64,000 nucleotides of DNA from Bedellia somnulentella (GCA_963576735.1 OY755171.1:8246001-8310000), one strand, 5' to 3'. Positions 20,107 to 31,384 are shown, numbered from the stretch's first letter. A program made the numbers and translations. The notes: generated by a model not told the origin, from the letters alone.

Positions 20107-20208
20107 CGTACGGAACCGTCATTGCAACTCGTTCCGACTGTCAACCCTCGCCTTCGGCTCGGGTAGACATTTGTCGGAACTCTTTGCAATGACAGCCATT
20201 CCGTACTA
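20107..20208. repeat. Imperfect palindrome (hairpin MITE-like)
   Basis: 'GTACGGAA', 'GTCATTGCAA', 'GTTCCGAC' on the left arm recur in reverse complement on the right arm ('GTCGGAAC', 'TTGCAATGAC', 'TTCCGTAC') around a centre near 'CTCGCCTTCGGCTCGGG'. It could be the core of a small fold-back element. Region 19206-20106 around it has no gene. Confidence 0.55.
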
Positions 20209-20244
20209 GTAATGAAATATACTATTTTTATTACTTTATGAGTT

Positions 20245-20883
20245 TGTGGAGGAAAAGGGAAGATCTTCCGCCAGGCGGTGGTATGCCTGGGGACCGCGGT
20301 CCAACTGTATTAAGTTGGAACTTGTATATATAGTAAATGTTTTAGAAACTTCGATTGCGCGATGTACGATTTGTATGGCGAGTGTGCTCGACGGCCATGT
20401 GTGCCGGAACCTCAATGCTGACTCCAATAGCCACGGTGTGGGTGCCCCGTTGCGTGTCCCATTGCTGCCGTGCTGCGAGTCGTGTTTCGTGAGCCGTGGA
20501 TTCGAAGCGCTTTTTGTCTGCTGTCCTTTGATATCCTTTTTGCTGCTCGTACTTGTCTGGCCAATCCAAATGACTCCTTGTGCTTTGAAGGACGCCATCG
20601 TGTTCTGTAGTCGGTGGTCACCAATGTGGAGGAAAAGGGAAGATCTTCCGCCAGGCGGTGGTATGCCTGGGGACCGCGGTCCAACTGTATTAAGTTGGAA
20701 CTTGTATATATAGTAAATGTTTTAGAAACTTCGATTGCGCGATGTACGATTTGTATGGCGAGTCTTGATGACGCGTGTGACGTATGTTGCTTCGTTACGT
20801 GTTGCTGTGGAATGTGATTCTTCTTGCACTGTCAGCGTTTCTATGTAGTGCGCGTCATTGTGTACTGACAGCGCGCCGCTACA
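20245..20883 (-). mobile_element. LTR retrotransposon remnant, internally deleted, 4-bp TSD
   Basis: Bounded by TGT...ACA and the exact duplication AGTT at 20241-20244 and 20884-20887. A 139-base segment is repeated without any difference I can see at 20245-20383 and 20625-20763. Read on the minus strand, 20883-20625 is a complete 259-bp 5' LTR with a TATATATA box. 'TTGGTGACCACCGAC', placed like a tRNA primer-binding site, follows directly. Then come 241 bases of leader/gag start (ATGGCGTCC... about 20597) and the last 139 bases of the 3' LTR. One deletion removed the coding region and the first 120 bases of the 3' LTR. The identical LTR parts mean a recent insertion. Confidence 0.75.
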
Positions 20884-20981
20884 AGTTGGATACCGCTAAT
20901 TTATTAAACATCAAATTAATTCTCATATTTTTGTGGACTTAGGAGCTCCAGAAAGGCAATATATTTTATTTTATTTGAATA

Positions 20982-21205
20982 CTAGCTGAACCGGCAAACG
21001 TTGTTTTGCCATATAAATTATTTCTGGGGAATTTGTAGTCGATAAAATTAAAAATAATTGTTAGGGGTGAACTACCGTTTTCTCTTAAGAGTGTAAAAAA
21101 TAGTTACAAACCTATTCTCAGACCTTCCTAATGTGTATGCAAAATTTCATTTAAATTTGTTTAGCCGTTTTATCATCATCAACATGCGTGAATTAAACAC
21201 ATATC
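20982..21205 (-). mobile_element. Helitron 3'-end fragment
   Basis: The minus-strand end at 20982 reads GCCGGTTCAGCTAG|T, with the CTAG terminus. The body contains the complement of 'GTATGCAAAATTTCATTTAAA' and 'TTTAGCCGTTTTATCATC', common in insect Helitron derivatives. No matching 5' end is visible. 21206-22685 is AT-rich without recognised features. Confidence 0.55.
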
Positions 21206-22689
21206 TAGAAACATTTGTTTACCGTTACTACATGTTTCCAATAACTAAATTTTTTTATATAACCTGTTTTTGATAACAATGGAAATGGTGTAAGAAAATT
21301 GATGCATTATCGCGCTAGTGCCTTATGATAAACAAAATGTCACGGATTCAATAACAATAATTATAATCGGCTTTAAATTGCTAAATTCAAAGCAAAAAAC
21401 TTTACGAGCAGGTGTATTGAAAAAAAAGAAGATGATTGCGCGTTGAATATATAACATCCTCCAGTTTACGGCGGTTAAAACAGATAAATTTGTACCCAGT
21501 ACCTATGTACAATTTAACCATATTCACATATGTCCAACCTACAAAAAAAACTATATGCTAATTTCTCGTGTGCGCTATTGTACGAATAATTTTTGCTCCT
21601 ACAATTTTTTTCCCACTGTAAATAAATTGAAGCCTATTTCACAGACAACACATAACTCACGACAACATCAATCCTAGAAGGATGTGTTGAACTGGTTCCG
21701 TAATTAAATTCCTCGATATCAAGCGTTTGTAACACAATTCATGCTGCCGACTCCAATGTCAAGTGTACTGGACAAGTTTAATTGGTTTCGGAGTAGATGT
21801 GATCAATCATCACCGCCGCGTCCGAGAGATGAGGTACATCGTGGCATCGAGGGATTACTTCAATTTATTATCATCTAATTTTCACATTCTTGGGAGAATA
21901 TTGTAATGAAACCGAGAGATTGATTGTTGTGAAATTGAGAGATTTAAATATTTATGCAACGAAAATATGTTTTGTCACGACTATCTCTTAAAAAGGTAAT
22001 TTTATGCGTCTTTTTATGCATTTATGTTATAGCAACGCTTGCATGGATTTTGAACCATTAAGTCAAAATTCCTATCTACCAAAATAATTTGGGTTTTTAA
22101 TTGTCGTATAATGTTTTCTATAGTACTTGTCATTCTTTTGATAAAGTTTCATGTGTTATAAAATAACATAATTTTAGCAGGTTTGGCAACTTACTCGACA
22201 ACTCACCCCAAGTTCGGCCACCATTGTGGCTAGCCCATTCCGTTCTGTACTCGTAAATTACGAGATTAGTTTTGGAACACTTTCGACGTACCTAATTACT
22301 TTATAATCTACTAAGTCTCAACTGCTTTCCCAAGCAATATTTCTTCATTTTGTGACAGCGCAAGCTGTGATTAGGCAAAGTTGTGTCAATCAATAAAAAT
22401 CTGGGTGTTTTATGTTTTTTTAACCCTTTACCTTACTTTGTTGAGGTTAAAGTTCTTTTTAGCTCGGAGGGTAGGGAACAGTCTGAGTAACTGAAAAGTA
22501 CCAGTAAGACTCTGCAGGCCTATTCTTTTTATCCGGTTGCTTCAAAAGAAGGGTTGTTAAAGCCTCATATATGGTTGATTTATGAAGGTTGTTAACAGCG
22601 AGAAAAACATTGTAAGATTTGTAAAAATACTTGCATAATGAATTATTTTATTATATATGTAGAGTATTTACGTTTAGTTTAAAAAAAAA

Positions 22690-22926
22690 TGCCGCGTAGT
22701 GCCGGCTTAGAATGTCGCTACCCCTTTCTACCCACGGGTGTCGTAAGAGGCGACTAAGGGTATTGGGGCTTTTTATTGGATTTTTGGGCGATGCGGTTGG
22801 AGACCCATCACCAAAAACCTTTATTTTTACCATCTTTTTCCCACTCAACTTCCAAAAGTGGCTGAGGAATTTAGAATATCTTATCTCTGGTTACCCCTTC
22901 TAGGGAAATATAGCCGTGAGTGTATG
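22690..22926 (+). mobile_element. SINE B
   Basis: 'GCCGCGTAGTGCCGGCTTAG' to 'ATAGCCGTGAGTGTATGCATG', all landmarks present, moderately diverged ('AATGTCGCTACCCC' variant also seen at 23417). Confidence 0.92.
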
Positions 22927-23139
22927 CATGAATATTTATAAAAAAATTGGTTATCTAAATTTTAAATGTCACATGATGTTAATACTCGTACTGTTCAGTA
23001 CTTGTGCCAACCTTATACTTATAAGCCTATTAATTTAAAGTTTACGTTTTTACTTTTTAATGTAACTAAGAAAATTTTGAAATACATTAATTAATTGCAT
23101 ATAAATCCATAATATTAATAATTAATTGCATAATAATTT

Positions 23140-23378
23140 GCTGTGTAGTGCCGGTTAAGAATAGCACTACCCCATTTCTTCCGGTGGGTGTACGTAAGAG
23201 GTGACTAACGGTATTTGGGGCTTTTAAGGGGTTTTTGGGCGATGCGGTTGGAGACCCATCACCAACAACCTTTATTTCACCATCTTTTACCCACGCAACT
23301 TCCAAAAGTGGCTGAGGATTTTTTAATTTCCTAGCTACCCCTTCAAGGGATTTATAGCCGTGAGTATATGTATGTAAA
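23140..23378 (+). mobile_element. SINE B
   Basis: 'GCTGTGTAGTGCCGGTTAAG' to 'GTGAGTATATGTATG'. 'TAAATCCATAATA' occurs both upstream (23103) and directly downstream (23375) and may contain part of the target duplication. Confidence 0.92.
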
Positions 23379-23416
23379 TCCATAATAACAAATAAAAGAG
23401 ACTTCATACCCAATAC

Positions 23417-23524
23417 CCGTGTAGTCCGGCTTATAATGTCACTACCCATTTCTACTCATGGGTGTCTTAAGAGGCGACCATGGGTATGGGGCTTTATAGG
23501 CGTGAGTGTATGTATGCATGCATA
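23417..23524 (+). mobile_element. SINE B, internally deleted short copy
   Basis: The 5' part ('CCCGTGTAGTCCGGC' through 'GGGTATGGGGCTTTATA') is joined directly to the 3' end ('GGCGTGAGTGTATGTATGC'), so about 130 central bases are missing. It is inserted in copy 1 of the local duplication, between the sequences corresponding to 'CTTCATACC' and 'AAACTGAAC'. Confidence 0.85.
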
Positions 23525-23544
23525 TTGTTTGTATGTTCATATTA

Positions 23545-23790
23545 AACTGAACTAAAATAAATAATGATTCAAATGTTTTATATTCACACGGATATCCGAA
23601 GCGTGTAATTGTTTCATTCAACGAGCGCATGGGATTTTTGCCATTATCCCAATATAATCGGGACGAGCTCGTGTGCAAGATTAAATGTGTCAACAGTATG
23701 TCGCGGCCCAGCTTTCTTTCGCCAACTTTGTATTTAAATTGTATGTTACTGAAAAAGTATTAGTTAGGAATGCATAATATTAAAAACATA
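23545..23790 (+). repeat. Local duplication, copy 1
   Basis: About 230 bases ('AAACTGAACT' through 'GTATTCACACGGATATCCGAAG', 'GAGCGCATGGGATTTT', 'GTCGCGGCCCAGCTTTC' to 'TTAGT') are repeated at 24385-24625 with roughly 90 percent identity by eye. Both keep a short minus-strand open stretch containing 'MRSLNETITRFGYPCEYKTF', but no start, intron or homology supports a gene. Confidence 0.85.
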
Positions 23791-23998
23791 ACATACTCAG
23801 GTTCCAAAGCTATGGCCATCCCTTTTTGCGACTTATAGCCGCGAGGTAGATAGTAAAGCATAAAAATATTGGCGTTTCGTAAAATAAATATTATGATTAT
23901 GAAGCTAGTAAAGTATTAGCTTATTTTCTTCTTCTGTCTTATCTAGAATCTTACCTAAAAAGAAAGTTCATGTAACGCATCATGAAATTGCATATAAA

Positions 23999-24340
23999 TA
24001 TAACATAACATTACATAAACGTTCACGCCGTTTATCCCCGAAGGGGTTGGCATGGCAGCGCCATCTAGTGTCCAGAGAAGGTACCCATGTTTTGCTTAGA
24101 CAGTGTAATCACGTGATAGGGGGCAGGCCTATCGCAGTTTTGTACGAATACACTGTCACATGACTAAGTACAACTCAGCCATATGGGTTTCCTCACGATG
24201 TTTTTCCTCACCGTTAACAACCATGATAAATTAACCACACATATGACTTTAGAAAAGACAAATTGGTGTAGGCCCGACCCAGGATTGGAACTCACGCCCT
24301 TCTGTTTTCGGGCGGGTGTTCTACCCACTGGACTATCATG
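23999..24340 (-). mobile_element. SINE A
   Basis: TAACATAACATTACATAAACG tail start, 'CACCGTTAACAACCATG' middle and tRNA-like head with 'CCCACTGGACTATCA' at the end. Lies just upstream of copy 2 of the local duplication and is absent from copy 1. Confidence 0.9.
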
Positions 24341-24384
24341 TCGTTATTAATATAAATATATTGCATTAAATAAAAAGGGAACTT

Positions 24385-24628
24385 CATACCAAACTGAACT
24401 GAAATAAAGAATGATTCAAATGTTTTGTATTCACACGGATATCCGAAGCGTGTAATTGTTTCATTCAACGAGCGCATGGGATTTTAGCCATTATCCGAAA
24501 ATAAACGGGACGAGCTCGTTTGCAAGATTAAATGTGTCAACAGTATGTCGCGGCCCAGCTTTCTTTCGCCAACTTTGTATTTAAATTGTATGTTACAAGA
24601 AAAGTGTTAGTCATAAATGCATCATATA
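24385..24628 (+). repeat. Local duplication, copy 2
   Basis: Pairs with 23545-23790. Preceded by 'GGGAACTTCATACC', matching 'AGAGACTTCATACC' at 23393 before the SINE in copy 1, so the duplicated unit is longer than 230 bases. Confidence 0.85.
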
Positions 24629-24764
24629 AATAAATGAATATATACGGACATATTTTACACAGATCAAGCCCTGAAGTATGTGTATCATAATGACTTGTGT
24701 GATGGATCACTAACGATGTACGATGTAATGAGCAATTATTTTAAAGTTTAATTTTATAATCTTA

Positions 24765-24868
24765 ACTCACTCAACTTTCCAAAGAGATGAAGAATTTCTA
24801 GTTTTGAATGTCTTGTACTCTCTTTATGGGACTTATAGCCTCGAGTATATGTATGTATGTAAGTTAAA
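24765..24868 (+). mobile_element. SINE B, 3' part, degenerate
   Basis: 'CTCACTCAACTTTCC', 'GATGAAGAATTTCTAG', 'CTTATAGCCTCGAGTATATG' and a TATG repeat tail. 24869-25720 downstream is mostly AT-rich. Only 25440-25530 is less so ('GGAGTGAGCGCAATC', 'GAGTCGCGCGGGACC'), without a recognisable gene. Confidence 0.7.
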
Positions 24869-25721
24869 GGTAAAATAATGAAGCTCAAGTAAGTAACTTT
24901 GTCTCCATATTAGCAGGTGATGCTGTTAAGTTAAACTTAGTTTAATTACAGCTAAATTAGAATTCAATAGACACCTTTGACTTGTTACGGGCGGTGTTCT
25001 ACTAACTATAATTATGGAGTCTCTTTATGAGAAGCTCTCATTAAAACATTGAATTTAATAAATTATAAATAGCTCGGAGTTCCTTAAGTTCAAACACGGA
25101 CTTGGTGGACAGGATTATGTAGGCAGTTATTGAGATGTGAAAAGGTTATACGGAATGAATACAAATGAAACATGTCCTTTCATTTCGTTACTTTACTTAT
25201 GCTATTTTCAACCCTAGCACAGACCCACAGAGAATTCGAGAAAACGTGACTTATATCTGATGAAATCTGAAGAGCTACAGAAGTTTATGTAAAAACTTAA
25301 GAAGTAAAATAAGCTTCTCAAAGAAAAAATGCGCCAATAACGTCACAAACAAACAAGTTTCCGACAGTATCCAGTCGACGATTCAACTTAAACAATGTCG
25401 GTTGAAACAAGTTGCGAAATGAAATCAAATATATACAAGTTGCAAGTTGCAGGCACCCGGAGTGAGCGCAATCTTGAGTCGCGCGGGACCCCGTTCTAGT
25501 TGGGAACTACGAGACGCTCTCAATGATATACATCTTCAGTGAAAATACTTATTGTTCCGCTTGTTGCTCTGTCTCATATGTCAAGTACGGACAGCTCACG
25601 TGTTGCTTAATTTTAGCATATCCAGATTATAAAATTGCCTAGAAGAAGGTTGGGCCATAACAAACATTATCAAAACATATATACTACTCATATGTACTGT
25701 AAATATATATATACTGATGTT

Positions 25722-25813
25722 ACTAGATCCCAACAAGGGGTAACCAGAGCTTCGGAATTTAAAATTCCTCAGCCATGTTTAGAAGTTTGTTCGGAAAAGT
25801 ATTGTAGAATAAA
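25722..25813 (-). mobile_element. SINE B, 3' half (split by a LINE)
   Basis: 'CCCAACAAGGGGTAACCAGAG', 'AAAATTCCTCAGCCATG' and 'AGAATAAA' (25806-25813). The same octamer recurs at 27856-27863, where the SINE resumes. Confidence 0.8.
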
Positions 25814-27855
25814 AATATGTTGTAAACATATCAAGGATATTAAAAATTACTTTGAGCCTGTACAACTAGGTTTCGGAACCAGCGCGGCGCATGTGAGGCA
25901 GCTGTTCATGGTGTCCGTGCGTTCCTACAGCATTGTCGGGATAGCGTTCTGTTGTAGGTTGATGTTAAAAATGCTTTCAATGCAGTCGATAGAGCCGCCT
26001 TGCTGGCAGCAGTTAAAGACCAAACTCCGGATTTATATAATTATCTTTGGCAATGCTATAGTTCACCGTCTAAATTGATTCATCGTGGAAAATTAATTAA
26101 TTCTTGTGTCGGCTGCCAGCAAGGTGATCCTCTGGGTCCGGCTATTTTTAGTTTGGCTATACACCCACACATAAAGGACTTAGCCTCCAAGTTCAATGTG
26201 TGGTATTTAGATGATGGTACCATTGGAGGTGAAGCGAATGAGGTTTTAAATGATTTAGAAAATTTAATAGACAATTTTAAAAAAATCGGGTTAGAATTGA
26301 ATTTTAGAAAATGCGAATTATACTTTGGCTCTAAGATAAACTCAGAAACTGTTGTGGAATTAAATTCTAAATTTAGCTGTTTGGCTCCTGGTATAAGAAT
26401 AATTGATGACGAATCCCTTCACCTCCTAGGTGCTCCGGTTTTGGATGCTTCCATTCCCAACTTTATAAAAGATAAGTTATCCAAGTTTCACCATTGTTCC
26501 ACTCTTTTTTGAGAACTAAATCCTCACGTAGCTTACACTATAATTAAATATTGCTTGTTTGTACCAAAATTCACATATGTTCTGAGATGTTCTGGCTTAT
26601 GGAGGCAAATCTCAGTTCTTTCGGATATAGATAATATTATCAAAGATACTTTAGTCAAAATTTTTAACATATCTTTAAATGAACGCTGCTGGACACAAGC
26701 CACACTACCGATTCGGCACGGTGGTATTGGCATCCGCAGCGTCTCAAGTATAGCCTTACCTGCTTTCTTGTCGTCTGGTTTCTCCACCAAGGATCTGTTC
26801 TTACGCATAGTGAGAAACGTGGTGAGCGTATCGGAGGTTATAGATCTCCCAGAGGCCAAGAAAGCATGGATAGAAATGGTCGGTCCAAGTGTTAATGTTC
26901 CCGTTAATCTGGCTTCTCAGAGGCAATGGGACGAGCCCCTTTGCGGTCAAGTTCAGGCAAATCTTTTGAATTCAGCTCTTGACTTAGTGGAGCGGGCGCG
27001 TCTTTTGGCTTGCTGCGAGCCAGATTCGGGACATTGGCTACAAGCTCTCCCATCTAGTAATCTGGGAACTCGACTAGACAGAGGCTCCTTTTCTCTAGCC
27101 TTAGGTCTCAGATTGGGCACAAAAATAAACGAGAAACATCGCTGCCGCTGTGGTGTATTAGTAGATCAGTTGGGACACCATGGTTTGTCATGTCGCCGTA
27201 GCGCTGGGCGTATACCTCGCCATGCTGCAATCAATGACATCATCAGACGGGCTCTTACCACTGTCAACATTCCAGCTATCCTGGAACCGTCAGGTTTGCT
27301 GCGCGATGATGGTAAGAGGCCAGATGGTATGTCGTTGATTCCATGGAAAAATGGGAAGACACTAGTGTGGGACGCAACTTGCGTCGACACACTAGCGCCG
27401 TCCCATTTATCGGGGTCTGCGTCTAGGGCTGGTTCTGCGGCTAATGATGCTGAGGGTCTCAAGAAGCGGAAATACAGTAATATAGGTGAAGACCATATTT
27501 TTACTGCTTTCGCTGTTGAGACCCTCGGTCCATGGGGTCCAAGTGCCCGTCGATTTTTTAAGGAAATTTCGGCGCGCTTGGTGGAGACATATGGTGATCC
27601 AAGGGCTGGTGTGTATTTTGCCCAACGTATTAGTTTGGCTATACAAAGGGGCAATGCCGCCAGCCTCCTTGGTACCTTACCACCAAGCGGCAGCGATTTA
27701 GATGATATATTTTTTTTATAAAATAGTATATAATTTTTAAGTTATTAAATTGTATTAGTTTATTATTTTAATTAAATAAGTTTGTTTTAATATAAAATGT
27801 TGTAAAATATTCGTTAATAATTATATTCAATAAATTAATATATACTCATTAATTC
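25814..27855 (+). mobile_element. Non-LTR retrotransposon with restriction-like endonuclease, 5'-truncated
   Basis: Inserted into a SINE B with AGAATAAA flanking on both sides (25806-25813, 27856-27863). Contains a reverse transcriptase whose catalytic box is YLDD and a C-terminal CCHC plus PD..D segment (separate entry). The 3' part after the stop at 27719 is AT-rich. The 5' end begins within the RT palm/finger region ('EPVQLGFGTSA', about 25853), so the N-terminal zinc-finger part is missing. Confidence 0.8.
25853..27721 (+). pseudogene. Reverse transcriptase with C-terminal restriction-like endonuclease
   Basis: An early frame carries 'EPVQLGFGTSA'. After a frameshift near 25955 the frame reads 'VDVKNAFNAVDRAALLAAVK', 'GCQQGDPLGPAIFSLAIHP', 'VWYLDDGTIGG' (catalytic YLDD, about 26200) and 'LNFRKCELYF'. 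It is broken by one TGA at 26510-26512. The same frame then continues to the natural stop at 27719-27721: 'ERCWTQATLPIRHGGIGIRS', a zinc knuckle 'CRCGVLVDQLGHHGLSC' (about 27143-27193), 'GRIPRHAAINDIIRRAL', and 'GKRPDGMSLIPW' followed by 'LVWDATCVDT'. The CCHC then PD-x(n)-D order is that of the restriction-like endonuclease of R2/NeSL/CRE-type retrotransposons (family knowledge). One stop and one frameshift are the only lesions seen. Endonuclease assignment is inference from motifs. Confidence 0.75.
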
Positions 27856-27995
27856 AGAATAAAGAACGGATGGTGATGGATTTCCAGCCTCATCGCCCAA
27901 TCATCTCGGAAAGAGCCCCAAAACCCTAAATCGCCTCTTACGACATCCATGGGAAGAAATGGGTTAGTGCTTTTTCAAGCCAAAAGAACACAGTT
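27856..27995 (-). mobile_element. SINE B, 5' half (split by a LINE)
   Basis: Resumes with AGAATAAAG, 'GGTGATGGATTTCCAGC', 'CTAAATCGCCTCTTACG', 'GGAAGAAATGGG' and 'TTCAAGCC'. Completes the copy begun at 25722. Confidence 0.75.
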
Positions 27996-28066
27996 AAGAT
28001 AAAAAAAACATAGCGAATCACGTCGCATTAGATAGTTTAAATTCAAATTGTGAAAACACATATTGA

Positions 28067-29462
28067 AGAGACTACCCAAGAAACACGTCGAAGCCGCATA
28101 TCAGCCAAATCATGGCATTGCTGTATCCTTTAAGCATTTTGAACTGGTTGTGTAAAAGGCATATATACGGCTATACGGCTACTATACGGCTTATTTGGGC
28201 ACAAATTTTACGGCTTAAGAACGTACATTGGCATTTGCATGAGTTAATTACGGCTAACGGCCGTAAAAAATGAAAGGGCGAATGGCCGTAAAAGAGCGTT
28301 TTTTGCTTCAAACAACATGCCAAAGGCCGCAAAAAAGCACTGCTGTTGTCAAAGTACGGGCCAACGGCATTAGAAAAGACTCATAATGGTCATTCAAAGG
28401 GTCAATAGCGTTGTATCTGTCAAATATACGGCCAACGGCATGAAACTATTTTTACAGTGTCATTGCAAAATTATCTCTAACACCACGGCAAAGGTGATAT
28501 TAACAATTAAACGTGATTCATTTATGTCAATGGATGAACGACGATGGCAGTGAGAGTGAAGTGACTTGACAACCATATTTATTTTATAAAAATATAAATT
28601 ATAAAGTGTTAGTATTAGTTTAACTTTAATTCTGTGCTTAAATTACTGCGCTTTGATTTTTACTGTGAATGTCTGTATAGTTTCCATTGAAAATTTTCAC
28701 GCGCCTTCGATTTATTGTAGTTTTTGAGGAAAAAATGTGTGAAATGATAAAATAATTGTACATTCCGAGCATAATTTGAGTTTTGTTTGCTTATTATTAG
28801 TAGTTATAGTTGTTAGAGGAGTTTAAATTTAAGTGCCAGCATAACCCAAAGGATTATTTCTCTTAGAGGAAATAGATTAGAATGTTGATCTTGATGCATA
28901 ATAAAATATAACATCGTACGAAACCCTCTTCACGCGAGTTCAACTCGCACTTTTTTTAGAAATAATAAGATAACCTCAAATATTTTCCTTCTCATGGCTG
29001 CCTAATGGTTGACAAATGCATCAAAATGGATGCAAATACGGCTTGAGGCCTTAAAATAAGCCAAGTATATTGTGTTGATTTGCTGTTAGCCGTTCAAACA
29101 ACACACAGTTGACCTTTGAAATGCAAGCCGTAAATTGGCATCCTGTTGTGCTAATATACAGCTTTAGGCATTTATTATGTATATCTTCATGAGTTTACGC
29201 GGCTTTTGGCATGATTTTACGACAGATTAATGCCAATATACGGCCAATGGCACATGAATCCACTAACAGCCGCAAAACTGGATTGAATTATTCCAATATC
29301 TGACCGCTATGCGGCTTCAGAGCGTTAGAATGATTTTGGAGTGCCAATATAAAGCCTTGAGACGTGTGGCAAACTTATATACGAGCTTTTACGGGCTTTA
29401 AGCTCTGCATAGGTATAGAAAAAGATAGTTAGAGGGCTTTTCGTGTTACTTGGGTAGTCTCT
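28067..29462. mobile_element. Inverted-repeat element with CGGC-rich internal repeats (element D)
   Basis: The ends match as inverted repeats: AGAGACTACCCAAGAAACAC at 28067 and AGAGACTACCCAAGTAACAC as complement ending at 29462 (20 of the first 21 bases agree). The interior has no long open frame. It is sprinkled with variants of TATACGGC, ACGGCCAACGGCAT and their complements in both halves (28150-28200, 28250-28300, 28360-28440, 29035-29060, 29120-29160, 29195-29290, 29330-29400). The centre (28560-28960) lacks them. It looks like a non-autonomous DNA transposon with subterminal repeats. No target-site duplication was found. Confidence 0.65.
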
Positions 29463-30905
29463 GTGTTTAAGTAATGTTTTTAGCCGATTAGAACACACAC
29501 TTAGGTAATCACACAGATATTATCGATACAAAGTGCCTTTCATGATCACTCACTTAAGCACTTAACTTAAGACTTCACTTGAGTGAGTTAAATATTAAAG
29601 ACAGAAATTCTTCCAACATATCTAAAATTATATCGTATCTAAAATACGTAGACCGTAATGAGTCCATTACAATGTTATGAAATATTCAATTTCAACATCG
29701 TCACAAAAGCCTCGGAAATTTTTGTTTGTATTATACTCATTTTCTTCAGATATTTAAATTTAATTAAACAATTTTTCCGTGTAACAAACGAGAAGTAACA
29801 ACCATTGTCATTCAACATCGCCACAAACACTTTTTCTCTCCGACTGAACAAATACCATTAGGTTGCTCGACAGAAATATAATATTTACATTGAAAACGCC
29901 TTATCACATAAGAGTCTTATTTTCCTTAGACATGGGGAAAATATTTTTGTCCGTTGTTATAATTTAATGGAATCTATGAGAATAATAACACTGCAACAAG
30001 GCTTTTTTTGTTTTATGATAACAGGAAAATATTGCTTTGAGTGATGCATTGTTTGCTTTGTAATCATACTATTCGTTAGATATGTAATGACTTTTTTCAT
30101 CAACCGTCCCACCGTAATTACCAATTATGTATAACGTGGGCTGCTTAATATGGACGGTTAACGTCCCAGAAATATTTTGTCCTCGATGAAACTAAAATAA
30201 GATTACGAAATATCCTTTAATTGGAATAAATTACTTACAATTGAGCTTAATTTTGATTGCTGACGGTAATTAATAATAAAAAAAAAAAATATAATAAACC
30301 TAGCTCAAAAGTCGGACATACTTATGTTTTTAGTACTTTACTTATACAACTAAGTTAAGGCGTGTATTTTATAGTACTTCTAAAACATGTACGTAAGGCA
30401 CCAAGGTAGTATATAAACATATGTACTTGTAGTACGCAGGGAGTTTATACCGCCTTCTCCAATTAAGATAAGCGATGTAATCTGAGCTGCAGTACGCCAC
30501 GAAACCCCGTTATATTTAGTGTTCGCATGTACGACATAATATCTCCCTGAAGAGTCCAAACCAGCAAAATTAGGATAGTAAAACCTCAACTCTATGAGCA
30601 GTTACGACGTTTTATGTTGTTGCGCAAATTGTTTTTGAACATATATTCGTACATTGTCGTTGTACATTTACTTATAAGACACAGTTTACGTTTAACGTTG
30701 AGTATTTTTTTTGCTCATATCAATTTGTGTTTTAAACCGTATTCATTTATAAATTAATACCCTAAAATATATATATAGCTACAGGGATAACCAATCTAGT
30801 AGCTATGGTGTCCCTGTAGAACTTAGTTACGAACCAGATAGATGGAACAACAAAATAAAAGAAGTATTTAAACTTCGGGAAACTAGTGGATCCAATCTAT
30901 CACTT
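29463..30905. other. AT-rich intergenic stretch
   Basis: No gene recognised. The only structure seen is a short inverted repeat CTACAGGGA ... TCCCTGTAG at about 30779-30818. Short open frames on the minus strand around 30380-30589 have no recognisable motif. Confidence 0.5.
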
Positions 30906-30911
30906 GTTGGT

Positions 30912-31384
30912 GTAATTTTATTTATTTATTTATTTACCAAAACATAAACATTACAGATATAAACCTAATCCGTTCATGTTTCACTTTAACATACACAATT
31001 TATTTACAAAATAACAATATCTTTCAATTTATTCTACGGACAACAAAAAATAAAAACTAAACATAATGTTTAAATCTCATAAAGTAAGATCACAGAGCTT
31101 AAATCTATCCATAACATAACACTTTTAGACACGCTAGTCTGAAATCCATTAAAGAACACGAAAAAATATCTACTTGTTCGGCGACTTGGTTCAGGGACAA
31201 GATAGCTCGAGACAGCGCACTGTCACGCAGTAAGTTAGTGCGCGCCGCCGGCGTCGCCAGCAGCCGGCCGCGGCGCGCCGTCGCAAAGACTCGTTTGGAA
31301 CAATCAGATGAACGATACTGAGTATTGTGGGATTGTGAATAAGACCCCTTAAAATATTAAAACAAATAATCATTTATTTCAAAA
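30912..31384 (-). mobile_element. Jockey/CR1-like LINE, C-terminal end and 3' UTR (outer LINE)
   Basis: The minus strand from about 31375 reads 'IICFNILRGLIHNPTILSIV' and 'LIVPNESLRRRAAAG' then a stop (about 31191). A 3' untranslated part follows, ending in (TAAA)n at 30915-30935. It continues the protein segment at 32456-32598; the two are separated by a younger LINE. Confidence 0.75.

Noticed and set aside
20246..20817. Open frames on both strands over the LTR element
   Set aside because: They run across the duplicated LTR segments and the leader without protein motifs; a TATA box, primer-site position and TSD explain the sequence better.
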